Below are positions 9,019-16,804 of a stretch of 38,700 nucleotides of DNA, piece after piece. The stretch is from Rhodobacteraceae bacterium UBA2776. Lineage in GTDB: Bacteria > Pseudomonadota > Alphaproteobacteria > Rhodobacterales > Rhodobacteraceae. The notes below the pieces were generated by a model, which saw only the letters and a program-made list of their open reading frames with translations, had not been told where the DNA came from and searched no databases. The number at the start of each line of letters is the position of its first letter. Within the stretch, counting starts at the first letter, position 1. The DNA is taken from NCBI GenBank assembly GCA_002352425.1, contig DEIK01000009.1, positions 73,105-111,804 on the forward strand, given 5' to 3'. The position numbers were made by a program, and so were the translations under genes.

Positions 9019-9981
9019 TTAGGGGCGCGGCGCTGCTGCGCGGGTGAGGCGGTCATTGATCGCAAGACCGAGACCTTTGGCGGGGATCGGCGCGACTGCG
9101 ATGGGGGCGTTTTGAGCGTCCAGCCGGTGCAGGTATTGGAACAGATTGGCGGCGGCCTCGACGAGATCACCTGAGGGGGAAAGGTTCAGGTCGGCTTGGG
9201 TATCTGGACCAAAGCCGAGCTTTAACTCACCTTTGCGTGTGGTTGTTGCATTCAAGCGCAGAGCTGCCGTGGGCGCGTAATGCGATGTGAGTTGGCCAGG
9301 GGCGTTTGGGGCGGCGTTTGGGGTGGCGTTGGCAGAGTGGCTGGCGAGATGCGCGCCAAGGCAAGTCTCGATTGCTTCAACCGGCAGACCGCCACTGCGC
9401 AGCAAGGTTGACATCGGATCAAAGCCGATGATGGTGCTTTCCAAACCAACCGGACAGGCACCAGCATCCAAGATGGCGTCGATGCGACCCGACAGTCCAG
9501 CCGCAACGTGGGCGGCGGATGTAGGGCTGATTTTACCAGAGCGGTTGGCCGAGGGGGCCGCAACAGGCCCATCAAATGCAGTGAGCAATTGCTGCGCGAC
9601 AGGGTGTTCAGGCAATCGAATACCGACGGTGGGCAGGCCGGCCGAGACCAGAGGCGAGAGGTTTGCCTTTGGCCGCAGTGGTAAGACCAGTGTTAAGGGA
9701 CCGGGCCAAAAAGCGGCAGCAAGGCGAAGGGCATCGTCATTAAACACGGCGATGTCTTGGGCCATGTCAAGCGAGGCAACGTGGACAATCAGCGGATTGA
9801 ACGCGGGACGCCCCTTGGCATCGAAAATCTGCGCCACCGCGCGGCCATCACAGGCATCTGCACCCAACCCGTAAACCGTCTCGGTTGGAAAGGCCGCAAG
9901 CCCGCCACCGCGCAAAATTTCGGCAGCGCGATTGATGCCGGTTCGGGTGGCATCCAGAAGTTGAGTTGATACATCCGACAT
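9019..9981 (-). CDS. tsaC: L-threonylcarbamoyladenylate synthase (Sua5/YrdC/YwlC family)
   Basis: Makes threonylcarbamoyl-AMP from threonine, bicarbonate and ATP, the precursor of the universal t6A37 modification of ANN-decoding tRNAs. The 320-residue product has two domains. The YrdC domain (about 10-200) carries FPTETVYGLGADA, the KGRPAFNPL nucleotide-binding motif and PSANRSG. A C-terminal Sua5 extension (about 220-320) begins near APGQLTSHYAPT. This is the long, two-domain form rather than the short E. coli TsaC. The start at 9981 (MSDVSTQ) fits the family; upstream in-frame sequence is not protein-like. Divergent from the acyl-CoA dehydrogenase across 110 bp. Confidence 0.94.
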   Translation of the reverse strand: MSDVSTQLLDATRTGINRAAEILRGGGLAAFPTETVYGLGADACDGRAVAQIFDAKGRPAFNPLIVHVASLDMAQDIAVFNDDALRLAAAFWPGPLTLVLPLRPKANLSPLVSAGLPTVGIRLPEHPVAQQLLTAFDGPVAAPSANRSGKISPTSAAHVAAGLSGRIDAILDAGACPVGLESTIIGFDPMSTLLRSGGLPVEAIETCLGAHLASHSANATPNAAPNAPGQLTSHYAPTAALRLNATTTRKGELKLGFGPDTQADLNLSPSGDLVEAAANLFQYLHRLDAQNAPIAVAPIPAKGLGLAINDRLTRAAAPRP

Positions 9982-10091
9982 ATTTGACGCTGCGTTCCGG
10001 TTGATGAAAGAGCGGGCTCGCTGAATAGTAGACCTGACATAGCCAACGCACACGTAAATTCCAAGCTGCCTGTAACAATAGGATGTACCAC

Positions 10092-11810
10092 ATGCCATAC
10101 AATGCCCCCGTTTCGGACTATCAATTCCTGTTTGATCATGTGGTCGGGCTGGATCAGGTCGCTGGCACGGATCTGTTTGCCGAGGCCACACCCGATATGG
10201 TCGATGCCATTCTGACGGAGGCCGCCAAGTTGAGCAATGAAGTGCTGGCCCCGTTGCAGCGCGAAGGAGATTTGCATCCGGCAGTATTGGAAAACGGCAA
10301 GGTGCGTTGCTCGCCCGGATTTGACGCGGGATACCGCGCCATTGCAGATGGTGGCTGGATCGGCATTTCGGCCCGCTCTGAAAATGGTGGCATGGGTTTG
10401 CCCGTGGCGATGACCACGGCGGTGAATGAAATGATGTCGGGGGCCTGTCTTGCGCTGCAGTTGAACCCGCTGATGTCGCAAGGCCAGATTGAGGCCCTTG
10501 AGCATCATGCCAGTGACGCGATCAAGGCGCTGTATCTACCGAAATTGATCAGTGGCGAATGGCATGGCACCATGAACTTGACCGAACCAAATGCCGGCTC
10601 GGATGTCGGGGCGCTGCGCAGTAAGGCTGTTCCAAATGGGGACGGGACCTATGCCGTCACAGGCACAAAGATTTTCATCAGCTGGGCTGATAGTGATTTC
10701 ATCGAAAACACCTGTCACTTGGTGCTGGCTCGCCTGCCGGACGGGGTGGCGGGAACCAAAGGTATTAGCCTGTTTATGGTGCCAAAACGGATACCGGATG
10801 CCGAAGGTAATCTGGGTGTGGCCAATACGCTCAAAGTTGTATCGCTGGAACATAAGTTGGGTCTGCATGGATCCCCCACAGCCGTAATGCAATTTGATGG
10901 TGCAACCGGCTGGCTGGTTGGCGAAGAACACGCTGGCATGAAAACCATGTTCACGATGATGAACAACGCGCGTTTGGGCGTTGCTGTTCAGGGCTTGGGT
11001 GCGGCTGAAGGTGCGTTTCAACATGCGCTGGCCTATGCGACCGAGCGCAAGCAAGGCCGCACCCCGGTCGAGGGCGGCACGGGGACGATTGTGGACCATG
11101 CCGATGTGCGCCGGATGCTGCTGACCATGAAAGCCGAAATCCACGCGGCCCGCGCCATTGCGCTGTCGTGTGGTGTGGCGATTGATATGGGCAACGCACT
11201 GGAGAATGCCGATTGGCGGGCGCGGGCGGCGCTTTTGACGCCGATTGCCAAGGCCTATGGCACCGATACGGGATCTGCCGTGGCTGCGCTTGGCATGCAA
11301 GTGCACGGCGGCATGGGGTTCATCGAGGAAACAGGTGCTGCGCAATATGCGCGCGACGTTCGCGTGACAGAAATTTATGAAGGCACCAACGGTATTCAAG
11401 CTATGGACCTTGTGGCGCGCAAAATGATGGATGGCGGCGACGCAGCCTTTGGGTTGTTGGACGAAATCGAGGCTAATGCCGAAGCGGTGCGCGGTGATTT
11501 TCCGGTTATGGCGGGCCAGGTTTGGGATGCCGCCGAGACATTGCGCGAGGCCACCGAATGGTTGGTCGGGCAGGATGATCTGAATGAGCGTTTCGCGGGG
11601 GCTGTGCCATACCTGCGAGCGTTTGCACGGGTTTTGGGCGCGCACTACCACCTGAAAACGGCCGTGGCCGAAGATGGCAAAGGTGCCCGCAGCCATCTGG
11701 CGCGGTTTTATATCAGCCGCCTTTTGCCGGAACACGCGGGGCTGTTGATTCACGTTAAAGCCGGTGCCGAGGGGTTGTATGCGATCTCGGTTGATGATCT
11801 ATCGTCTTGA
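10092..11810 (+). CDS. Acyl-CoA dehydrogenase, DmdC-like (3-methylmercaptopropionyl-CoA dehydrogenase family)
   Basis: Flavoenzyme that oxidises the alpha-beta bond of an acyl-CoA. In the DmdC subfamily the substrate is 3-methylmercaptopropionyl-CoA in DMSP demethylation, with electrons going to ETF. The 572-residue protein has the N-terminal helical domain, a beta domain with TEPNAGSD (from residue 164), the catalytic-base motif IYEGTNGIQ (E430) and a C-terminal helical extension of about 110 residues typical of this long subfamily. The start at 10092 has TAGGA about 7 nt upstream; an ATG 9 nt earlier is the alternative. No dmdA, dmdB or dmdD is seen nearby, so the exact substrate is uncertain. 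The stop overlaps the next start by one base (TGATG). Confidence 0.88.
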   Translation: MPYNAPVSDYQFLFDHVVGLDQVAGTDLFAEATPDMVDAILTEAAKLSNEVLAPLQREGDLHPAVLENGKVRCSPGFDAGYRAIADGGWIGISARSENGGMGLPVAMTTAVNEMMSGACLALQLNPLMSQGQIEALEHHASDAIKALYLPKLISGEWHGTMNLTEPNAGSDVGALRSKAVPNGDGTYAVTGTKIFISWADSDFIENTCHLVLARLPDGVAGTKGISLFMVPKRIPDAEGNLGVANTLKVVSLEHKLGLHGSPTAVMQFDGATGWLVGEEHAGMKTMFTMMNNARLGVAVQGLGAAEGAFQHALAYATERKQGRTPVEGGTGTIVDHADVRRMLLTMKAEIHAARAIALSCGVAIDMGNALENADWRARAALLTPIAKAYGTDTGSAVAALGMQVHGGMGFIEETGAAQYARDVRVTEIYEGTNGIQAMDLVARKMMDGGDAAFGLLDEIEANAEAVRGDFPVMAGQVWDAAETLREATEWLVGQDDLNERFAGAVPYLRAFARVLGAHYHLKTAVAEDGKGARSHLARFYISRLLPEHAGLLIHVKAGAEGLYAISVDDLSS

Positions 11811-12853
11811 TGGACCAACATATCTCAAGAATCCGCTATCCGTTCGAAAAAATACCCGCCGAAGGCGAAGCAATCACGGTTGCCAAGGGCGTGCTGTGGA
11901 TGCGGCTGCCTTTACCGATGACGCTGGACCATGTGAACATCTATGCGCTGGATGACGGCGACAGCTGGACGGTGATAGACACTGGATTTGCCTCAAAACG
12001 CAGCAAAGCGGTTTGGGGCAAGCTGTTGGCGGGGCCATTGGCGGGCAAACCTGTTGGCCGTGTGATTGTCACCCATCACCACCCCGATCACGTTGGTTTG
12101 GCCGGTTGGTTCCAGTCCGAGCATGACGCTGAATTATGGACCACCCGCACCGCATGGTTGTTCTCGCGGATGTTGACCCTGGATGTGCAGGATTCCCCCT
12201 CCGAAGAAACGCTGACCTTTTGGCGGTCCGGCGGTATGGACGCCGAGATTTACAACAAGCGCGCCGCCGAGCGTCCCTTCAATTTTGCCGATGTGGTTGC
12301 GCCGATGCCGTTGGGATTCCGGCGCATCAAACAGGACGATGTGATCCGCATCGGGGGCCGAGATTGGGACGTGCATATGGGCAACGGCCACGCTCCCGAG
12401 CACGCAACATTCTGGAGCAGAGACGACAACCTGGTGCTGGGTGGTGATCAATTGCTGTCGTCTATTTCGCCCAACATCGGCGTCTATGCGACCGAACCCG
12501 AGGCCGATCCACTGGCCGAATGGTTGGAATCCTGCGAACGCTTGTCGCAATATGCCCGCGAGGATCAGCTGGTTCTGGGAGGGCATAAATTGCCATTTGT
12601 CGGCCTGCCCACACGGATGCGCCAGCTGATTGATAATCACCACGGGGCGCTCAGACGGTTGGCGGAACATCTGGAAACGCCGCGTGTGGCCTCGGATTGT
12701 TTCACCCCCTTGTTCAAACGCAAAATTGGCGAAGATGTTTACGGTCTTGCCTTGGTCGAGGCGATGGCCCACCTTAATCACATGTATATCGAAGGGCAGC
12801 TCACACGGAACTTGCGCGAAGACGGTGCATGGCTTTGGGCGCTGAAAGGCTAG
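11810..12853 (+). CDS. MBL-fold metallo-hydrolase
   Basis: Predicted cytosolic zinc hydrolase of the metallo-beta-lactamase superfamily, 347 residues. The metal ligands are visible: THHHPDHVG (HxHxDH), GHAPEHATF (His), LGGDQLL (bridging Asp) and LGGHKLPF (His). A C-terminal helical region follows. The start is the ATG at 11810, overlapping the upstream stop as TGATG, so it is translationally coupled to the DmdC-like dehydrogenase. A thioesterase-like or glyoxalase-like role for an acyl-CoA pathway would suit that coupling, but this is inference. The next gene starts 3 nt after this stop. Confidence 0.85.
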   Translation: MDQHISRIRYPFEKIPAEGEAITVAKGVLWMRLPLPMTLDHVNIYALDDGDSWTVIDTGFASKRSKAVWGKLLAGPLAGKPVGRVIVTHHHPDHVGLAGWFQSEHDAELWTTRTAWLFSRMLTLDVQDSPSEETLTFWRSGGMDAEIYNKRAAERPFNFADVVAPMPLGFRRIKQDDVIRIGGRDWDVHMGNGHAPEHATFWSRDDNLVLGGDQLLSSISPNIGVYATEPEADPLAEWLESCERLSQYAREDQLVLGGHKLPFVGLPTRMRQLIDNHHGALRRLAEHLETPRVASDCFTPLFKRKIGEDVYGLALVEAMAHLNHMYIEGQLTRNLREDGAWLWALKG

Positions 12854-12856
12854 TAT

Positions 12857-13339
12857 ATGGTTAAGAAACCAAAGGCGAAAAACGTCAAAGCAAAAGCCAA
12901 AGCCGCAGCAAAAGACCCATGCCCCGAACCGAGGGCGCACGCGGTTCACGTCGATCCCAAAGCCGCGGCAACCGCCGAAGGCAAGCCATTGCCCGAGAGC
13001 GTATCCGACGTGCCGTTGGACGAAAAAAGCCCAGCCGAATGGGCCTATGAACGGCTGGTCATCTATATCCAGAACTTTGAAGAGCAGCTGGATGCAGAGC
13101 ATGAAATCGCCGTTGGTTTTGTCGGCGGGGACGCAGGCGTTTTGCGCATCGAGGGTTTGGGGTTCTTTGACCCTGACATCGTCACCTTTTATGGCAGCGA
13201 CGGAGACGGCACCAAAACGCAATTGATCCAACATGTCACCCAACTAAGTGTCATGTTGCGTGCAATCCCCAAGAAAAGCACCGAAGTCGCCGCCAATCGG
13301 ATCGGTTTTCGGTTGGTTGCCGATTTGGAATCCGAGTGA
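12857..13339 (+). CDS. DUF6173-like conserved protein
   Basis: A 160-residue protein of unknown function. Residues 1-50 are Lys/Ala/Pro-rich and probably disordered, resembling a DNA- or RNA-contacting tail. From about residue 58 the sequence is a compact domain: AEWAYERLVIYIQNFEEQL, then EIAVGFVGGDAGVLRIEGLGFF, then LIQHVTQLSVMLRAIP and RIGFRL. By memory this resembles the DUF6173 family found in Rhodobacterales; no database check was possible. It begins 3 nt after the MBL hydrolase stop and belongs to the same transcription unit as the DmdC-like dehydrogenase. Confidence 0.7.
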   Translation: MVKKPKAKNVKAKAKAAAKDPCPEPRAHAVHVDPKAAATAEGKPLPESVSDVPLDEKSPAEWAYERLVIYIQNFEEQLDAEHEIAVGFVGGDAGVLRIEGLGFFDPDIVTFYGSDGDGTKTQLIQHVTQLSVMLRAIPKKSTEVAANRIGFRLVADLESE

Positions 13340-13361
13340 GGCATGTATTTGGTTTGATATG

Positions 13362-13395
13362 TTCGTGACAGATCATTTCAAATCGTTTAATTGAA
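13362..13395 (+). promoter_or_regulatory. Possible promoter for the oxidase subunit IV gene
   Basis: TTCGTGACAGA at 13362-13372 contains a TTGACA-like GTGACA, and TTAATT lies 16 bp further on. The same 11-mer occurs at nearly the same distance from the start codon of the DUF465 gene (27801-27811). The call rests only on this resemblance. Confidence 0.3.
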
Positions 13396-13426
13396 CAAAA
13401 ACGAATTTAGAGAAGGGAAGCGCAAG

Positions 13427-13561
13427 ATGTCTAAACACGAGAATGGCACGATGGAAATCAAAGAACAGGAAAAAACATTCAACGGATTTTTGAAGTTCGC
13501 AGGCTATGGCATGCTGGGCTCAATGGTGTTTTTGTTTCTGCTGTATTTGGTCAACGGCTGA
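13427..13561 (+). CDS. aa3-type cytochrome c oxidase subunit IV (small)
   Basis: Single-helix accessory subunit of the bacterial aa3 terminal oxidase in the inner membrane. The protein is only 44 residues: a polar N-terminus with the family signature GTMEIKEQEKTFNGF, then one transmembrane helix (about 25-43) ending VNG. It matches the Paracoccus subunit IV pattern (short, HGxMDIxxQxxTFxGFxK). A good AGAAGGGA site lies about 8 nt before the ATG. The catalytic oxidase genes are not in the window, which is usual for this subunit. Confidence 0.88.
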   Translation: MSKHENGTMEIKEQEKTFNGFLKFAGYGMLGSMVFLFLLYLVNG

Positions 13562-13604
13562 TACCCAGACCTGACGATTCGGAAATTGGGGAGTGAGGCG
13601 AAGA

Positions 13605-14210
13605 ATGCGTAAGTTGTTGCTGGGCCTTATGCTGCCCATTTTTCTGGCAGCCTGCGGGGCTGAATCCAAATGGGCGCCAGATGCGGACGTACAGCGCGTT
13701 GCTTATCACCACAACGGCCCAACCTCGCTGACCCTGTTTACGGTGATTTCAAACCGCTCTAATGGCGGCGCACACGCAGGCCTGATGATCAACGGATCGC
13801 AACGCATCCTGTTTGATCCCGCCGGCACATGGTGGAGCCCCAGCATTCCTGAGCGCAACGATGTGCACTACGGCATCAATCCGCGCGTTCTTAGCTATTA
13901 TATTGATTACCATACCCGCGAAACTTTCCGCACCGTGATGCAAACCGTCGAGGTGTCACCCGAAGTCGCTGAAGCCGCAATCCGCGCCGTTCAGGCGCAT
14001 GGGGCCGCGCCAAAAGCCTATTGCACCCAAAGTATCACAACAGTTCTAAAAGGGCTGCCCGGATTTGAAGGGATCAAAACGACGTTTTATCCGCTGAAAG
14101 CCATGAAGCAATTCAGCCAAATTCCAGGCGTCAAAACCCACACGGTTTATGACGACGATGAGGATGACAATTCGGGTCTGCTGCGCGACCAGCAAAAGAA
14201 CATTTACTAG
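13605..14210 (+). CDS. Predicted lipoprotein, possible permuted NlpC/P60-like hydrolase
   Basis: A 201-residue predicted lipoprotein. The signal peptide ends in the lipobox FLAAC with lipidation at C17. The start at 13605 follows a GGAGTGAGG site; a GTG 12 nt upstream is less likely. The mature domain contains GGAHAGLMINGSQRILFDPAGTW with H57, and later AYCTQSITTVLKGLPG with C140. A His motif followed by a downstream Cys is the order seen in permuted papain-fold (NlpC/P60, YiiX/LRAT-like) proteins, so a thiol hydrolase acting in the envelope is possible but unproven. An acidic DDDEDDN stretch lies near the C-terminus. Convergent with azlD, with a 2-nt gap. Confidence 0.7.
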   Translation: MRKLLLGLMLPIFLAACGAESKWAPDADVQRVAYHHNGPTSLTLFTVISNRSNGGAHAGLMINGSQRILFDPAGTWWSPSIPERNDVHYGINPRVLSYYIDYHTRETFRTVMQTVEVSPEVAEAAIRAVQAHGAAPKAYCTQSITTVLKGLPGFEGIKTTFYPLKAMKQFSQIPGVKTHTVYDDDEDDNSGLLRDQQKNIY

Positions 14211-14212
14211 GA

Positions 14213-14542
14213 CTAGCCCAGCAAGGACATCATCAAAAACAAAGTTGACGCACCACCGAAAATAGCGAGCAACATGTTTTTGAACAGCATAGCCAGACAT
14301 ATCGTCACCGCTGCAGCCACCATCCGCGGGGCATCATAATTGCCACCCGTGGCATCGGGCCACAGCACCAATGGCGCGACCAACCCGGGCAGCACGGCAA
14401 CAGGCGTATACCGCAGGTGGCGCAGCACCCATTCAGGTAATTCGCGATCACCAACCATCCCGATAAAGGAAAACCGGATCAGGTAGGTACCAAGCGCAAC
14501 CAACGCAATAATAGTCCATATTTCAGGCGTTGAATAATTCAT
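14213..14542 (-). CDS. azlD: AzlD family branched-chain amino acid export subunit
   Basis: Small partner of AzlC; together they form an exporter of branched-chain or other amino acids (the AzlCD/YgaZH type). The 109-residue protein has about four hydrophobic helices and the family pattern GTYLIRFSFIGMVGDRELPEWVLRHLRYTPVAVLPGLVAP. Its ATG overlaps the azlC stop (ATGA), so it is translationally coupled to azlC. It converges on the lipoprotein gene. The assignment is solid; the transported substrate is not known from sequence. Confidence 0.93.
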   Translation of the reverse strand: MNYSTPEIWTIIALVALGTYLIRFSFIGMVGDRELPEWVLRHLRYTPVAVLPGLVAPLVLWPDATGGNYDAPRMVAAAVTICLAMLFKNMLLAIFGGASTLFLMMSLLG

Positions 14543-15243
14543 GTGGCGCGCCCCTTGACCATCAACTCGACCTGTGCTCCGACAATCATCGCCGCCACCG
14601 CCGCCAATATCAGTCCCAGATCATAGGGTACAAATCCAAGCAACAATGCCATTACAATGGACGTCAGCGCGGCCATCACATGGGCTGCCGTTTTCAACAT
14701 CGGCCCAACCAGCGCCAAAAAGGTGATCGGCACCGCGAAATCCAACGCATATTCTGGTGGAATGCGCGATCCAACCAACGCGCCGACCAAAGTGCCGCTA
14801 TACCAAAGTGGCATGTTGACCGTCATGGAGCCGGTAAAATACGCAACCCTTTCAGAGCCGCTCATTTTGGGTTCGGTCTCGAATTTGGTAAGGCCAAGCG
14901 CATAGTTTTGATCAACCAAAATATACGACATCGCAGCGCGTTTCCAAAACGGAACCCCGCGCAAATAGGGTGCAATCGAGGCCGAATACATCGCCATCCG
15001 CAAATTCACCGCCAGTGCCGTTGCGACCACGATCAAGACGGGTGCATTGTCTGCCATCAGTTGGATCGCCGCAAATTGCGCTGCCCCGGCAATGACCGCG
15101 ATACTGAAAATGAAGGTCTGTATGGTGCTCAACCCTGTCTCTGTAGCGACCACGCCAAACAACATGGCGAAGGGAAACACCACCAGAATAAAGGGCATCC
15201 CGTCGCGAATGCCGTGGAGAAAGGCGCGTTTTGTGGTGGTCAT
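14539..15243 (-). CDS. azlC: AzlC family branched-chain amino acid permease
   Basis: Large subunit of the AzlCD exporter in the inner membrane. The 234-residue protein has multiple hydrophobic helices and the family opening FLHGIRDGMPFILVVFPFAMLFG, followed by AGAAQFAAIQLM and ALAVNLRMAMYSAS. An ACGGACAG site precedes the ATG at 15243. It overlaps azlD by 4 nt (ATGA). It is divergent from fdhD across 59 bp, so both promoters must lie in that short gap or inside the flanking genes. Confidence 0.93.
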   Translation of the reverse strand: MTTTKRAFLHGIRDGMPFILVVFPFAMLFGVVATETGLSTIQTFIFSIAVIAGAAQFAAIQLMADNAPVLIVVATALAVNLRMAMYSASIAPYLRGVPFWKRAAMSYILVDQNYALGLTKFETEPKMSGSERVAYFTGSMTVNMPLWYSGTLVGALVGSRIPPEYALDFAVPITFLALVGPMLKTAAHVMAALTSIVMALLLGFVPYDLGLILAAVAAMIVGAQVELMVKGRAT

Positions 15244-15302
15244 TTTCTGTCCGTTCGCTAATCTTACATACTGGCATTAGGACCAATCGCGGGGATTTGC
15301 AA

Positions 15303-16181
15303 ATGGCGCGTAACGATCATCTGTCGGACTATCTGATTGCACCCAATCCAGAGGCCGCAAGATTGACCCGCATTGTAGACGCGGTTGACCATTTGGGTGC
15401 ACTGCAACAGATCGCGGTAATCGAAGAACGTCCATTGACGATATATCTGAACAAGCGCGAGATTGTCACTGCAATGACCATTGGCGATTACCCTGAATAT
15501 TTGGCACTGGGGTTCCTGCGAAATCAGGGGATGTTGTCGGTGGACGAAGACATCACCTCGGTCGACTTTGAGGCTGAATTGGAAGCCGTGGTGGTGCGCA
15601 CGGCTATCGAGACCGATTATGAGGACAAGCTGGCCCGCAAAACCCGTACCTCTGGCTGTGCCGTTGGCACTGTGTTTGGTGACATGATGGAAGGGCTGGC
15701 AGGGGTGACCTTGCCGCAAGCAGAGCTGCGTACCTCTTGGCTCTATGCCCTCGCAGACAAGATCAACCGCACGCCGAGCCTGTATCTGACAGCAGGTGCG
15801 CTGCATGGCACGATTTTGTGCCAACAGGACCGCCCACTGGTCTATATGGAAGACGTCGGGCGTCACAATGCGGTCGACAAGGTTGCCGGCTGGATGCTGT
15901 CCGAAGGCGTGGATGGGGCGGATAAGATCCTGTACACCACAGGGCGATTGACCAGCGAGATGGTGATCAAAACCGCGATGATGGGCATTCCGGTGCTGGC
16001 ATCGCGATCTGGCTTTACCGCGTGGGGTGTCGAGATCGCCAATCAGGTTGGGCTGACGTTGATTGGCCGGATGCGCGGCCAGCGGTTTCAATGCCTGTCA
16101 GGGGCAGACCGGTTGCAGCGTGATGTTGACCCAAAGACGGTGCCAAACGAGGCCAAAAAACACGGCCGCAAGGGGGCATGA
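15303..16181 (+). CDS. fdhD: FdhD, sulfurtransferase/chaperone for formate dehydrogenase
   Basis: Passes sulfur from a cysteine desulfurase to the molybdenum cofactor of formate dehydrogenase, which is needed for activity. The 292-residue product carries family blocks RPLTIYLNKREIVTAMTI, the RTSGCAVGTVFGD loop, the long GALHGTILCQ and VYMEDVGRHNAVDK segments and LASRSGFTAWGVEIA. The E. coli protein has a CxxC pair in its loop; here only C119 is present. The start at 15303 has GGGGAT 8 nt upstream. Its stop overlaps the mobA start, so fdhD, mobA and mobB-moeA form one operon. Confidence 0.93.
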   Translation: MARNDHLSDYLIAPNPEAARLTRIVDAVDHLGALQQIAVIEERPLTIYLNKREIVTAMTIGDYPEYLALGFLRNQGMLSVDEDITSVDFEAELEAVVVRTAIETDYEDKLARKTRTSGCAVGTVFGDMMEGLAGVTLPQAELRTSWLYALADKINRTPSLYLTAGALHGTILCQQDRPLVYMEDVGRHNAVDKVAGWMLSEGVDGADKILYTTGRLTSEMVIKTAMMGIPVLASRSGFTAWGVEIANQVGLTLIGRMRGQRFQCLSGADRLQRDVDPKTVPNEAKKHGRKGA

Positions 16182-16804
16182 TGCAGATTCCTTTAGGGGT
16201 GATATTGGCGGGCGGCTTGGCCACGCGCATGGGCGGTGGCGACAAAGGGTTGTTGATGCTGGATGGCCAGACCTTGCTGGCGCGGGTGATCGACCGGTTG
16301 GAGCCTCAAGTGGCGGGCATGGCGCTCAATGCAAACGGCGATGCGGCGCGATTTTCCGAGTTCAGCATACCAGTTCTGCCAGACAGCATCGACGGTTTCG
16401 CGGGGCCGTTGGCGGGCGTTTTGGCGGGACTGGACTGGGCGGCAACGCTGGGGGTTGATCACATCGTCACCGCGGCCGCAGACACACCGTTTTTCCCCGC
16501 CGACTTGGTCCCACGCCTGCAAATGGCCGCCGAAGACACTGACACGGGGATGGCCTTGGCGGCCTCACCACATCCAACCCGTGGCCTTTTGCGCCAGCCA
16601 ACGTTCGGGCTGTGGCCCGTCGCCCTGCGCGACGATTTGCGCGACGCCTTGCAGGATGGCGTTCGCAAAGTGGTGCAGTGGACCGACCGCCACGGTGCGG
16701 CACTTGCGCCCTTTGCGGTCGCGGGGTTTGATCCGTTCTTTAACGTCAACACGCCAGAGGATATGAAGACCGCGCAGTCGTTGTTGTCTGGAGGATCGGA
16801 ATGA
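16178..16804 (+). CDS. mobA: Molybdenum cofactor guanylyltransferase
   Basis: Adds GMP to molybdopterin to form the guanine dinucleotide cofactor used by DMSO-reductase-family enzymes such as formate dehydrogenase. The 208-residue protein begins with the nucleotidyltransferase motif LAGGLATRMGGGDKGLL. It has the metal-binding AAADTPFFP near residue 100 and ends with FNVNTPEDM, typical of MobA. The start could be either ATG of ATGATG (16178 or 16181); both overlap or abut the fdhD stop. It overlaps the following fusion gene by 4 nt. Placement between fdhD and moeA supports a dedicated formate dehydrogenase maturation operon. Confidence 0.96.
   Translation: MMQIPLGVILAGGLATRMGGGDKGLLMLDGQTLLARVIDRLEPQVAGMALNANGDAARFSEFSIPVLPDSIDGFAGPLAGVLAGLDWAATLGVDHIVTAAADTPFFPADLVPRLQMAAEDTDTGMALAASPHPTRGLLRQPTFGLWPVALRDDLRDALQDGVRKVVQWTDRHGAALAPFAVAGFDPFFNVNTPEDMKTAQSLLSGGSE

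Noticed and set aside
10536..11753. Long open frame of about 405 codons on the minus strand opposite the acyl-CoA dehydrogenase
   Set aside because: It is a mirror of a strongly conserved plus-strand gene; its translation is rich in His, Gln, Cys and Arg and shows no domain.
12134..13243. Minus-strand open frame of about 369 codons opposite the MBL hydrolase and DUF6173-like gene
   Set aside because: It spans two real plus-strand genes and shows no recognisable motif; explained by codon bias.
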